Positions 47,967 through 59,575 of a stretch of DNA of 64,000 nt are shown here, piece after piece. Numbering within the stretch: position 1 is the first letter of the stretch; each line of letters opens with the position of its first letter. A program made the translations under genes and the position numbers. The stretch is from contig NC_087062.1 of the NCBI RefSeq assembly GCF_963678635.1, positions 25,132,177 through 25,196,176 of the forward strand, written 5' to 3'. Source of the stretch: Symsagittifera roscoffensis (Eukaryota; Xenacoelomorpha; Acoela; Convolutidae). Below the pieces are notes generated by a model. It did no database searches. It saw nothing but the letters and a program-made list of their open reading frames with translations, and was not told the origin of the DNA.

Positions 47967-50266
47967 AGTTTTGTTTCTTCCGTTTTCAACCCCATAGGTC
48001 TCGTAGCGCCCTATACCGTAAGAGCCCGATTATTGTTGAAAGAAATCTGGCGCATTCATGGTCAACAATGGGATGATCAGCTACCCGTTGATATCAAGAC
48101 AAAATTTCTTGCCTGGCACTCTGGTTTGCCATCTCTAGGGAAATGAGTATAAAGCGCAGCTACTTCTCCGCACCAGTCGATTGGGTTGAGTTACACATTT
48201 TCGGTGACAGCTCAGAAGAAGTTTTTTGTGCTGTAGTTTTTCTTCGCGCCCGTGTGAAAACTTCACTCGAAACACAAGTTGCCTTCGTCTTTGGAAAAGC
48301 AAGAGTGGCGCCCATGAAAGCGCTTTCCATCCCGAAGCTTGAACTGCAGGCCGCGTTACTCGCTACCCGCTTGAAGGAAGATGTCCTCAAAGCTCTAACC
48401 ATTCCTGTGTCAAACACGTTCATGTGGACTGACAGCACCACTGTGCTCCAGTGGTTAAACTCAGGTAGTAAGCAACCCACGTTCGTGGCAAACCGGATTG
48501 GAGAGATTCTAGAAAGTACGACCGTAGATCAGTGGTTTCATGTCTTAAGTGGAGACAACCCTGCTGATACGGGAACCAGAGGAATCTCAGCGGAGTCCTT
48601 AAAAACAAGCAGCTGGGTGAACGGGCTAAGTCTGCTGAAAAGTGGCGAGTGGCCTTTCAAGCCGAGCATAGAAATACTTAAGAAAATCCGCCTGGCTGGT
48701 CCCGCTTGTGACCTTAATGAAGGTTTACAGCAGGCCTCTAATTTTTCAAACGTTGCACAAAAACAAAAACAACCCATTTTATTTGCATGGGAAAAGTCCA
48801 GCTCGTTTCGTAAACTCCAGCGAGTGGTTGCCTTCATGCTCAGACTTAGTCCGAAACACCGGCACTACCGCACTAAAGTCAAGGAAATAACCGATCCGGT
48901 TGAATTAGAAACCGCCAAACAACGACTTTTGTTGATTTCCCAAAAGGAATCTTTTGAAGCGGAATATTTACTCCTGTCCTGCAACAAAACCGTCAAAAAG
49001 TCTAGTCGTATTGCACAGTATGCACCGTTTATGGGTCCTGCATTCCTCATTCGTTCAACTGGGCGAGTTCGCCGCCTAGTTGAAACTGAATATGACACAA
49101 AACACCCCATAATCCTTGATGGAAGGCATTCTTTGGTGAAATTGTTCGTAAGTGATATTCATTATCGCTATCAGCACCAGTTTTTAGACTACCTGCGAGC
49201 TGTAATTCACTTAGAGTTCGCAATCTTGAACCTTCGCTCTTTATTGAAGTCCATTGAAGTCCACTGCCTTATATGTAGGAAGCGCAAAGCCAAAACTGTC
49301 ACACCTATGATGGCAGAGCTTCCAGTTGAAAGGCTTGGTTACCGCCAGCCTCCCTTCACAAACTGTGGTGTTTATTACTTTGGACCCTTTTACGTCTCAA
49401 TCAGGAGGAGTTCTGAAAAACGATGGTGCTTCCTTTTTACATGTATGACCACCAGAGCTGTACATATTGAGATTGTCTCATCCATGGACACGAGTTCGTG
49501 TGTAATGGGAATCGAAAGATTCTTTGCCCGTCGCGGCACTCCATCAGTCATTTGGTCTGATAACGGCACCAATTTTGTGGGAGCCGAGAAAAAACTCTTA
49601 AATTGTATTCAGTCGTGGAACGATCAAGCACCCCCAGAGCTGGCGAAAAAGGGTATTAAGTGGAAATTTAACCCCCTGGCAGCCCCGCATCACGGTGGTT
49701 CTTGGGAACGTCTCGTTCGGTGTTGTAAAAGGGTATTCTACGCAATAATAGGAAGTAGAAAGCTCACTCCCGAAGTCCTTGAAACAACTTTCTGTATTGT
49801 AGAACAATCACTGAACGCTCGACCTATAACATCAGTAAGTGCAAGTCCGGATGGTTTCGAGGTGTTAACTCCTAATCATTTTTTGTTAGGCCGAAATGGT
49901 ACTAGCTTTCCTTCTCTCTTTTTCCAGGAGCACTTCGACCATCGAAAGCAATATATCCGAGCGCAAAGCTACGCCAACGCAATTTGGAGTCGTTGGCTGC
50001 GAGATTATGTGCCAGCGCTGAATAAACGCAGTAAGTGGCACTCCGATAGTGACGTTATTTTAAAAACAGGGGATTTAGTGTGGATTGTTGACGAACGCAG
50101 CCCAAGGGGACACTACCCTCTGGCTCGTATAAAAACCCTTAATTACGGAAAAGACAACATAGCCCGATCCGCCGTAGTTACCATCCGCTCCGGGGAGCTA
50201 ACTCGACCGGCCGTAAAACTCGCACCCGTTTTTGCTCCTTTGGGCGCGGAAGATGTTCGCGCTTAA
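47967..50266 (+). pseudogene. pol: BEL RT tail, RNase H and integrase
   Basis: After the TGA, the same frame continues (FVSSVFNPIGLVAPYTVRAR, the usual BEL sequence) to 48143, where a frameshift leads into a 707-codon frame starting at 48143. RNase H: ELHIFGDSSEEVF, LSIPKLELQAALLA and MWTDSTTVLQWL, GDNPADTGTRG. Integrase: a zinc region ending CLICRKRKAK, then GVYYFGPFYV, TCMTTRAVHIEIV, IWSDNGTNFVGAE and HHGGSWERLVR. The first catalytic Asp expected in GV-D-YFGP is Tyr (TAT at 49373-49375); the second Asp and the Glu are present. The frame ends at 50264-50266, 13 bases inside the 3' LTR. Confidence 0.85.
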
Positions 50267-50554
50267 ATTAATGACGTCATTATAGCGCGAAAGTGAAAAA
50301 GCTAAAATTAGATTTGCTTAGACAAAAGGCCTTGAAAACTACTGGTTTGTCCGATTAAGGTCAGTTTGCCATCAAAAATGTTTATAGATTTTTCAGATTG
50401 TTGAAAACCGTATTGCTAAAATGCTAACCGAAAATGTTAAACTGATTGTTGTCATATATTACTTACTCTTCATATTATCTGTTAAGTTGCCGATAATTTA
50501 CAGATTTTGATGCAGGTTTTTTGTAGATCTTACAGGATACGAGAGTGCGGCACA
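50254..50554 (+). repeat. 3' LTR of the BEL element
   Basis: 301 bp, 99.3 percent identical to the 5' LTR by direct comparison (two substitutions). The end of pol overlaps its first 13 bases. The TGGCT duplication follows at 50555-50559. Confidence 0.9.
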
Positions 50555-50559
50555 TGGCT

Positions 50560-52053
50560 ATCAACTAAAAATCTGCGACGGTTCTGCGTTAGAATGATTC
50601 TTTCGTGTGCCACATAAAAAGATGATTGTCTGGAGCGCAGTCTTACCGATAAAAACTTTTGCATTGAGTTAATTACAAAAAGAAGTAGACAAGAAGAGCT
50701 CTCTACGGGAATATACCAGCTCAAAAAACAACCATGCAAAACGAAATGTTTTATAATCAAGTGTCAACACAGGAAAAAAAAGCACATATAAATCTCTAGT
50801 ACATTCGATTTTTTAGATTCCTTGGCTTTTTATTTGTCTAGTTGGTCTTATGCAATTTCCCAACAGCTTGATAAAATGGCGAGGCGACACTTTTCTCTGC
50901 TCAAAACAAATCACAATCTTGTGTTAAGGAAAGTATCAGATAAATCTCATTCGATGCTGCTCAAAATTATATCTACTTGCTTTTTAGAATTCCCTTAAAC
51001 TTTTAGTATACCAAACATTTGAGAATAACGCCCATACAAGGTTTGATATTTCCATTATGGTTTAAATCTGTTCATGTATTCTAAAAACTATGGTTTGATT
51101 TGAACGAGCTAACTCTTGAATAAACAAGCGCTCGTATATCAGAGCAAGGCCATGAAAGTACCGACTGCACTTCAAAGTCAAATACAATTTTTTTTGGTTG
51201 AATAATTGACGAAATAATTTTAGGAAAAAAAAGATACAAAGGGTGTGTATGGCGTGGCGTCTCTTATTGTTTTGAAAGGACTAAATTAGTATGTATGCCA
51301 GTTAGCATGCTAATATAAAACAATGTAGTTTGAGTATTCGCTTTTTCACGTTTTGCTTAGTCAAATTTGCAATTTGGACAGCGTGCAGCTTGTTTGTTTT
51401 TCGTCTGAAAGCACACGCATTTAAAGCACATAACGCATGCCAATGGGCACTCATGCTAATCGCTATGCCCTCAAATTACCGCCTCAAGTCAATTTGGAAC
51501 GCAGTCACTCGCCGCTTACGAGTGTTACACGAACTTATCAAATCGCCCATAATTATCCCAAATTAACCAAATTAAATTTTTTCAGTCCGCGTAACTTTAC
51601 AAAAAATGATCATAGGTACAAAATATTTTTTAATTTGAGCTCAAGACAACAATATTTCTCAGATGATATGAGCGAATTTCGTCAAAAACAATCAGTTAAA
51701 TAATCAAAAACACACTGAATAAAAAACCCACCCAAAAAATACCAAAATAATTTACTTTCGAATCGATGCAAAAACACCAAGATAACTTGTGGATATTTTA
51801 TCGGACAACTTGTTTATCTTGTAAGAGCGTAATTGGTGATAAAATGATATATTATATTTTTTTGTATTTCTGAAATTTATTTTTGTATCAAACGTTTTTT
51901 TATAGTTTTTTATTTTATTTTGTTTTTGATCAGGCACACTCAGCTGAAAATTTTAAGATTCTTGCAAAAATTATGAAGTTTATGGCCATTTTTCCCAATG
52001 AATTTTAATCTTCCTAAAGAACTTTTTTAATCACATAAAACAAACCACCCACT
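50560..52053. other. Intergenic between the two LTR elements
   Basis: No gene. 51128-51700 is an inverted, diverged copy of the hairpin-ended repeat (AAGCGCTCGTATATCAGAGC at one end, GTCCCAAATT-like core near 51550). The rest is AT-rich. Confidence 0.45.
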
Positions 52054-52463
52054 TGAGTTATAACCGATGTGGTTAACTCATAGAATAATTTCGGATAGGG
52101 TACACCGTCTGCTCGTCACGCTATCTTATTTTCGGCCGGATAGATTCGTGCAACTTCTTAGTCTAATACCGATCCTAATCTTACTCTTGTACTATCTAGT
52201 CTCAGGTTGTTTAACTAGTCTCTGCTAGGCTCAATAGATCTAGGGTATACTGGTTTATTGCGGCTGCTGAAGTTCTCTTGGAGAGGCGACTAATTTCTAA
52301 GTTAAATTCAAATCTCTCTGGTGCTGAAATTACAAGTAATTTCAGCACTTACAAATAAGTGGGTTGTTAGTTAGATGGATCATGATTGGTTAATATTAAA
52401 TACTTTACAGTGGTAAAATATCTAATTTATCCAATCATAAAATGTAGTTTAGATCAGGTTCCA
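52054..52463 (-). repeat. 3' LTR of copy B
   Basis: 410 bp; on the minus strand TGGAACC to AACTCA. Closely similar to both LTRs of copy A, with the palindrome (arms GCTGAAATTAC) at 52323-52346. Confidence 0.85.
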
Positions 52464-53964
52464 CCCATCCGGGTTTTACAGAGTTTTTTAGAATTGTCTT
52501 TCTGCAATTCAAAGGATGGATGATGGACGTTGGTATTTGGCGAACATCATATTTCTTCTGGGTTCTCTTGTTAGAGAAGTTCCAGGTTCAATCGTTGTGT
52601 CTTCTCATGACAACGACTGGGTTTTCGCAACAAACTCAAATCTGATTTCAGAATGGTTTGCTATGACAGGTTTTCTGTTTCATGTAGAGAACTTCTTTTG
52701 TGTTCAACCTAGTCTGGGAATGGCGTGGAGATTGTGCGTGGAGGGGATGCCTGGTTACTCGGATCTGTACCTATACTTGAACATCGAGGTGGTCATTGGT
52801 CTAGTTCAATGAAGTCCTTTTCTGCGAAGTCAAGTAGTACTCTAAATCCTTTGAGTTGTGATTGTGGACGGCATATTGATTGTGGTTGGCCATTCTTTTT
52901 CGAGTGTAGTGGGGTCATTTTGTCTTTGGATGTTCGTCTTTGGTGTTGTATGCTGATCTATATACTGCAAGGTGTAATTTACATTTTATAAAATTTTTAT
53001 TAGTTTGGTGTTTTAATTATGATTTTGGTTAGTTGTTTTCACAAAAGCATTTTGTTTTAGTTCGGTTATTTTGAAGAGTTACTCACCCTTGAGTACCTCT
53101 TATTAAAAATAGGAGTGTGGTCACAAAGCGTGGATGTAGCACGATGGGTTGGGACGGCTATAGAGCATGCTCAGGACGTCCTCTCTGGTGGGTTAGGCCA
53201 GGAGTGGGAGTATGATTTCGTGCAGTTTCTGTGAGAGGTCCTGTTATGTGATAGCGTTTTATGTTGGGTTTATTGTGATTTTTCTGATGTTTCGTTGGTT
53301 GTGTCCTTTTTTCAAAAATCAAATTGTTTTTGGTATGGGTTTGTCTTTCGACTTTTTTGTGTTTTATTATTTCTTTCTTAGACTTTATAATAGTCTTCAA
53401 AAGAATAAATTATCCAGTTTTAAACTGGGTTAATCCGGTTTGGGTACCGTTGGTTTCCTTTTCTTAGTCATGCTGTTATTCTATGATTTGTGGTGTTTAG
53501 TAAGCTGCATTAGTTAGTTTTGTTTAGTATATAATTTCTTTCCAACCGGGTTAAAGGAAAGTTAGAAACGTGTTATCGTGTGTTAGAGTTGTTGAGTGTG
53601 AAAGCTTGAAACTGAAATTCATTATTTAAACAATTCTTTGTGGGCGAGCTGTGCGAGTTTGGATAGAACTTTTGTGCGAGTGAATAGAAATATCAAAAGG
53701 TTAGTACTGCATTTTCGTTTTATCAATTTACTGCATAGAAATTAATTTTACTGCTAGTTTTTGGGAAAAATTAAGTTACAAATTTTCATTATTATTAGAT
53801 TTACTGCTTGTGGGGAAACAATTTATAAATAAATTTACTACATTGGTATGAATTGTATTTAAGTTAGCTGGTGCAAAATATTAATAGAGTTTTGAACAAT
53901 TTGAAGAAGTTTTCTATTTTTTATTTTTATTTTGTGTATTTTGCAGATGATCGTGGGATGAAGA
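52464..53964 (-). other. Long 3' non-coding region of copy B
   Basis: Collinear with 18903-20424. Includes the hairpin at 53074-53101 with one mismatch. Two weak + strand frames (52516-52812 and 53212-53433) are not kept as frames in copy A and are not annotated as genes. Confidence 0.6.
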
Positions 53965-54051
53965 CTAAAAATCTAAATAAGACATGGATAAAGAATGGTT
54001 AGTTTTTTAATTTGAATTTATTAGCTAAGAATATGTATAAATCATACTTAC
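53965..54051 (-). other. Predicted 87-bp intron just after the ORF3 stop (copy B)
   Basis: On the minus strand CAG|GTAAGTAT follows the ORF3 stop TAA directly. There is an ACTAAC branch-like motif before the end and a TTTTTAG acceptor. Position and signals match 18819-18902 of copy A. Confidence 0.5.
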
Positions 54052-54054
54052 CTG

Positions 54055-55850
54055 TTAGTCGTCGGGGAAAAAACCGTGGGGGAAGATATCGTGTATCATG
54101 TCGGAATTTGTTAGTAATTTTGCTAGTATGCGAATGATGTTTTTAGTTTGAAGCAGTGGCCAAAGCAATTGAAGTGCTTTAATGGTTTTTAGTTCTTCAG
54201 TGCCAACTGCAAACTCATAAGATGTGTTTTGGATGAGATTATATAATTTGTGATTGTATTTAGTGTTGTGGATGAATTCTAATATTGGGATTTCTATAGG
54301 TTGAACAAATTCATGTGGGATAAGGAAGGGTCTGGATTCTTCTGCGTTGAAGGTCTTTGTGATGGGACAAAAATATACATTTGGGTTATGGGATCATAAT
54401 TGCGAAGAATACCGTGAAGGTTAGAATATGTGAAGTTAAGAAAAAATGGTGAAGTGTATTTAGAGTTAATAAATTGAAAGCGGTGGTGTGGTTGTCTTGA
54501 TGGAGTGTGTAGATCAAAGTGATTTTGTATGAAGCGATAATATGTATATGTGTGGGTTTGTTTAGTGCGTAACATAATGTCGTGTGAGCAGTGCAAATCG
54601 CGTTCTTGTGGTGCAAGGAAATTGAAGGTTAGTGAAAATAATTGAAATTTTTCTTTAAAGCTTTCGTAAGCTTGCATGTCGGTTAGTGCTTCAGAAATTA
54701 TGTGATCGAATTTGCGGTCAAATATATTGAGTATAAATACATATGGTGTTTTGATGAAAAATTTTTCCGTGATTTGTGGGTTAGCGAAACAATCATCATC
54801 TAAAAATTGGTCTTGGTTAGCTCGGATGATGTTGTGATCGTAATATTCTAGCGTATATTCGTTAGCTCGGGGTGCAGTGTATGTTTTTAGTGACTTTTTA
54901 TATCCTATATAAGTAAATTGTCTATGTGTTAGTGGTGTGGTGAGTCGATATAGCATATCTTGATTTCTTTCTATATCGATGTGAGTATTAGATAAAGGTA
55001 GGCAAAGGGGGTTAGTAAAATGATAATATGATGTCCAAGGAAGTGTAAGCATTAAAACTTGTTCATCTACAAAACTACGTGTATCGTTAGTGTCGTTAGA
55101 GGTGTTCAAAGTTTACTGTGGAAATGAAGGTAAGGTGATTGCTAAAAACTCTTTCGTGTTAGTGTGATTTGGATGATTAATATATTCACGGGCTGTTCCT
55201 GGTTTCGTTGGAAATGGATGGTTTGGGAATTTTTTTTTGAAAGTGCGATAAGCTCTATTAGTGCTAGTTGATGATTCAGTGGTTGTGGATGATGGTGCTA
55301 GTGATGCGGTATAAGCTGAAGAGGGTGTAGGGGTAGGTGGGTTTGATGATTCTATTGTGGATGAAATCTGATTTATAGTGGGGTTTTCAAGGTGGAAGGG
55401 TTGTTGTTGTAGGGTGATGAAATTATCTAGTTCTTGGGAGATTTGGGGAGTGTCTGGAGAATTGGATGATCGGTCTGAATGAGATGAAGAGTAGGTTGGG
55501 GTGACTTGTGAAGCATAAGAGGGTGTAGAAATGGATGGGGGTGGGTTATTTGGTGGAATTGGTTGAAAAGGGGGTTTTGAGAAAACTGAGGAGTTGGTTT
55601 GGAAATTATTGGATGGAGATGGTTCAGAGTCTGCAAATTCATCAAGGGTTTCAATATTTGGGTTATTGAGTTGTGAAAAGGAGTATAAAACTGAGATTTG
55701 TGAATTAGTGTCTGAATTCATGCCTGATGTTACATTATTGGTTGGGAAATCGGGTGGCGGGAAAGCAAAAAATGGGATTATTGTAATTGGAGTGTTGAGG
55801 TTGGTTGGATGGGAATTTGAGCGGTGTAGGGATCCAAGTTGTCGGCTCAT
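54055..55850 (-). pseudogene. ORF3 of the gypsy-like element (copy B)
   Basis: Starts with ATG overlapping the env stop (ATGA, 55847-55850). It runs 245 codons to a TAA at 55113-55115, where copy A has Tyr. The same frame goes on for 271 codons, then one missing base near 54373 shifts the frame. The shifted frame is open to the stop at 54055-54057. About 598 codons in all. The first 230 residues are rich in Ser, Pro, Thr and Asn. The rest holds a conserved GYKK, TAPRANEY, YYDHNIIR and FVDE core and ends HDIFPHGFFPDD. No signal peptide or membrane span; function unknown. Confidence 0.65.
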
Positions 55851-58484
55851 CGTGGGCTAAAAAAATTATTATTTTGAGATTGAAAAGCGGTGGTATGGGG
55901 TTGTTCTATAAATTGTTCATATGTATTTTCATCTAGTGAATGATGTGTCATTATATGTTGAATGGGATTTTGTGATATGGTTGGTCTAAAATTTGGATTA
56001 TGTGTTATTGCTAAATTTCGAAAATTTCGTGGGTCTAGGGATAATGGATGATTATGTGGTAGGGGTGGTAACTGTGGTGCTGTAGGCGTTATGTCTACAT
56101 AGTTATGTTCTTCGTCGTATGTGTTCTGTCTTGTTGCTATTTTTGTGTTGTATTCTTTTATTTGTGCGTCTAAAAAAATTTTGTTTATTGATGATGAAAA
56201 AATCCCAAAAAATCCTGCAAATAGTATGCGTGCTACACTTGCTTGTCTATTTACTTGTGTGTGTATAGCGCATGTATTATAGATTCCTTTTAAGAGTGAA
56301 AAAAGAAATCCTATAAAGTTAAACATTGCGTATAAGATAGTTAATTTTTCTAAGATGTAATAGGGCCATCCTAGAAAATCAAGAATTTCATTTTTGAGTG
56401 TAACAAAGCTAAAAATATTTATAGGTGATATATCTTGTGGCCGGTATTTTTCACCGTTTAGATATATATAGTCTTTAATGTCTTTAAAATATCCGCTATA
56501 ATCTTGTGTATAAATATCTGCAAATCCTGCGGTTTCGGCAAGTTTGCTTAAGTTTTGGTCAATTGATTGTCTTTGTATAGTGTCCATTTGTGTTAATAAT
56601 TCTTGGAATTGTTGTGTTCTAATGTGATGTTGGATATCGGATTTTGAATATATTCCAATTGATTGTAGGTCAATATTTGGGTTTCGAGCAATAGCTCTAA
56701 TGCTTTCAGGTGAAAATTTTTTGAGTGATTGCATTAATGTGGGATATGGGGTAAGAAGGTAATATTTATCTTCATCAGGGTTCAGTTGTACTACATTGTG
56801 GCTATTTTCTGATCCACATGGGACTGCGGTATCCCAGAAATAGGTTCGTCTTGAAAGTGTGTCAACGAAATGTACTTTATTCTTATAAAAGATAGGGATT
56901 CTTTTATAAGATAGGGATTCTTTTATAGCATCGTTTATCTTCAAAAACATATAGTGGTGATACTTTTTTGGTACAGGTATAAAACCATAAAATGTTTCCT
57001 TCATAGTCTAAAAAATTTGATCTATTTCCTGATAGTAAATATCCTGCGTAGGGTATTTTTAATACTGCTAGTGCAAGTGATTGTAGGATTTGTGTCCTTT
57101 CTAATTCGCATAGTTGATGAAGTGTTTCTAATTCGGAGAGTGACATTTCTTGAAAAATTCGGCTAATTGTATATTCTAATTTCATATCTAAGTGAATATC
57201 ATAGTGGATATTACCGAAATATGTACTATTCATTAGTGATAGTTCTTGTAAACGTGTGCTTCTTGTGTCATGGGGCTTTAGATGTCCACCAGGTTGACCT
57301 TTACTTTTTTGAAAGTCAACTGGTATATATGATGTTCCTTCGTTTATAGGATGACTTGTGGCGTATGGGTCGATTTTTATTTTTCCAGTGGTCATGTCGA
57401 ATCCTTTTTCATATTCAACTAATATTTCGGAGTATTGTGTTTTGTGAAGTGGATTTCTGTATTTACATGCAAGTTCTGTTTCTTGATATATTTGAAAACG
57501 TGTCAATTTATTTTCTATATTGTGTATGTTCCTAAAATTAGAACTTTGTTTTCGTGATGGATTTACTTGTTCATATGGGATTGATTGTATAAAATATTTT
57601 TTGTGAAATTTTATCATACGAGCGTGTATTTTTGCTACTTGAAATGTTGTACATGTTTCTTCGGGGAACCAAACAATTGTTGCTTGTGTTCGTGTTGTAG
57701 GGTCAAAATAACCTTGATCGTTTTTACAAGGTAATCTAATTCCTTGATAGATCATTGTGTTGTCAGATAAATCGCGTGTGAGTTGTATTTTTTCGAGTTG
57801 TATTTTCCAATCGAAAAACATTATTTCTTGATATCCTTTATTTTTTGTGTCTGCTTTGCAGTTTGATGGGTTATTTATACCAATATGTGGTATCCAGTTT
57901 TTATCGTGTATGTCATAAGTTAATCTTCCGTGTGCGCCGTTGTATGGGTATTTTTCATCTAATTTTATATGTCCTAGATATCTTTCAAGTTCTGCTTGAT
58001 GTACAGAATCTGAAAAAACTTAGAAATATACTAACTTTCTATCTGTGTTTTTATTTCTTGTGATATTTAGTCTGAGTAACTCGTTTTTACAATCTTCGGG
58101 ATTGAGATGTAAAAGTCGTTCGATATTACTCTGGTAGAATGATTCGTGGTCAAGTCGGTTTTTATTTCCATTTGAGACTTGTGAACAATGTACTTTCTTT
58201 TCAGAAAATGTTGCTGTGAATTTATATCCTATAACTGTTGTTGCTCGGGCTTTTGAATAAAGTGTCGCTCTTACATTTGTAGTTTCTATAGCTTGTGGTT
58301 CTGTTTCGCATTGTGATACTTGATTTATTGCATATTTGTGTAGTGTTTTTTGTTCATTTTCTTCACAATCGTAATGTGTTACTAATAAATCTTGGGGTCC
58401 TGTGCGGGGGGAAGGGTTTATGTTTTGATTGGAGATTACTAGAAAAAAGAGTTGGAGAAAAATTAATATTTTTAGAATATACAT
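55847..58484 (-). pseudogene. env: Envelope-like glycoprotein (copy B), two breaks
   Basis: Starts with ATG at 58484 and a signal peptide (about 18 residues, Leu/Phe/Ile-rich). Next is a Cys-containing ectodomain with N-glycosylation sequons, then a strong membrane span near 56290-56370 and a cytosolic Pro-rich tail ending at 55847. About 870 codons. Two lesions are seen: an in-frame TAA at 58020-58022, and a 19-bp tandem duplication at 56891-56928 that shifts the frame. The spacing of Cys in the first 100 residues recalls glycoproteins of chuvirus-like agents found in invertebrate retroelements; that link is inference. Its role would be membrane fusion or cell entry if intact. The stop overlaps the ATG of ORF3. 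Confidence 0.65.
56891..56928. repeat. 19-bp tandem duplication inside env
   Basis: GATAGGGATTCTTTTATAA is followed directly by GATAGGGATTCTTTTATAG. Nineteen is not a multiple of three, so it changes the reading frame at the point where the two env frames join. Confidence 0.85.
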
Positions 58485-59572
58485 GTGTATGATAATCCTG
58501 AGTATGGGTTATAAAATGTGATGTAACCAATTGTCTTTTTGGTATATCGATCGTATTTGTATATTACTTCAGTTGTTATAAATGGTGGTGGTAGTGATTG
58601 AGCTGTTATATTTGGTGGGTTTAATGGGTAGGGATGTTGAGTAATGTTGTTTAGTTTAACTGTGATTTCAAATTTTAATTGTAGACTATTTTGTTGGAGT
58701 ATTTGGATGTTATGATCACGAATGTCTTCGTGGATGTCTTGTCTATATTGTAGTCTATTGAGTTCCCAGTTGTGGAGTCGGTTACTTTCTGGGTGTTGTC
58801 CAAATAATGGTGGAGGTGCTGTGAATGTGTTCCAGTCTAGTCTTAAAGGAATATTTGTTGATGATTGTTCTCGATATCTAGCGTCGAGGTTATTTGGGAA
58901 ATTGAAGTTAAAAGGCGTTGGAGAAATCTGGCTGATTGATGGTGTTGATGGTAGTGATAATGTTTCTGGTAGTGATGAGGATGTTGTTGTATCCGTAGAA
59001 ATATCTATTGGATCATTGATTAAATTTGGTTCACCTTGTGTGAATGAATGTGTTGTCCAATATGGTAGTCGTGAAGTTTGGTTTATGGGGTTAAAGGGAT
59101 TTTCACGTATTTGTTCAGATGTTGGTGTTGAACCTAAGTAATCTGAGGGTAGGCTTGAGGTGCTACGTTGTGAAAGAAGCGTAGGAGTTTCTGGTAATAT
59201 ACCGATGGGGTTTTCTGGAGTACTTTGTGATGGGGATTGAGGTATATCAAAATGAACTCGGGGAGTTTGAAAATTTCTGTTTCGTCGAGGATGTATAATT
59301 TGTCTATTTATTTCTACTGTATTTTGGTTTTGACTAGGGTTTCGTATTCTACTTAATTCTTGTGGTAGTGTTGGGTATAAGTTATATGTTGGTTCACTTA
59401 GAGGTGCTTGTCGTTGAACTGGTTCTAGTGGTTCAGATAAGCGAGCGTGTCGTTCTTCAAAGGTATATGGGTTATCTTGAAAGGAAATTCGTGTAGATGT
59501 TTGGGGGTTTTGGGTAGTTGAGGGTGGTGTTGGGTTATCTTGGGATGATGTCGGTGAAGACTGACTGAGGGA
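58472..59572 (-). CDS. 366-codon open frame with no methionine, upstream of env
   Basis: On the minus strand the frame is open from just after a TAA (59573-59575) to TAA at 58472-58474, with no Met codon at all. An open stretch of 1.1 kb in A/T-rich DNA is unlikely by chance. The product is rich in Pro, Ser, Thr, Gln and Asn in the first two thirds (TSTRISFQDNPYTFEERHAR near the start). It ends with a less biased part with two NxT sequons and YTKKTIGYITFYNPYSG. The stop overlaps the env ATG by a few bases. A CTAAC and CCCTCAG pair just inside the 5' end could be a splice acceptor supplying a start from an upstream exon. Function unknown. Confidence 0.55.
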   Translation of the reverse strand, partial: SLSQSSPTSSQDNPTPPSTTQNPQTSTRISFQDNPYTFEERHARLSEPLEPVQRQAPLSEPTYNLYPTLPQELSRIRNPSQNQNTVEINRQIIHPRRNRNFQTPRVHFDIPQSPSQSTPENPIGILPETPTLLSQRSTSSLPSDYLGSTPTSEQIRENPFNPINQTSRLPYWTTHSFTQGEPNLINDPIDISTDTTTSSSLPETLSLPSTPSISQISPTPFNFNFPNNLDARYREQSSTNIPLRLDWNTFTAPPPLFGQHPESNRLHNWELNRLQYRQDIHEDIRDHNIQILQQNSLQLKFEITVKLNNITQHPYPLNPPNITAQSLPPPFITTEVIYKYDRYTKKTIGYITFYNPYSGLSYTCIF

Positions 59573-59575
59573 TTA

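Larger units (their letters stand above)
41003..50554 (+). mobile_element. BEL/Pao LTR retrotransposon, complete but defective
   Basis: 9552 bp with LTRs 41003-41303 and 50254-50554 and a perfect 5-bp duplication TGGCT (40998-41002 and 50555-50559). Order: LTR, primer site, 48-bp minisatellite, extra frame, gag, protease, reverse transcriptase, RNase H, integrase, LTR; the BEL/Pao arrangement. The LTRs differ at two of 301 positions (A/G at the 12th base and T/G in TCCGATTAA(T/G)G), which points to a recent insertion. Gag has three frameshifts and two stops, Pol one stop and one frameshift, and integrase lacks its first Asp, so this copy cannot move by itself. Confidence 0.9.

Noticed and set aside
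53212-53433. Phe-rich + strand frame with apparent membrane spans (also 19434-19751 on the minus strand)
   Set aside because: Lies antisense in the element's 3' non-coding region. Both copies keep part of it, but ends and frames differ; T-rich DNA gives Phe-rich accidental frames.
58722-59141. 139-codon + strand frame
   Set aside because: Lies opposite the longer methionine-free frame of the retroelement and is not supported by composition or context.
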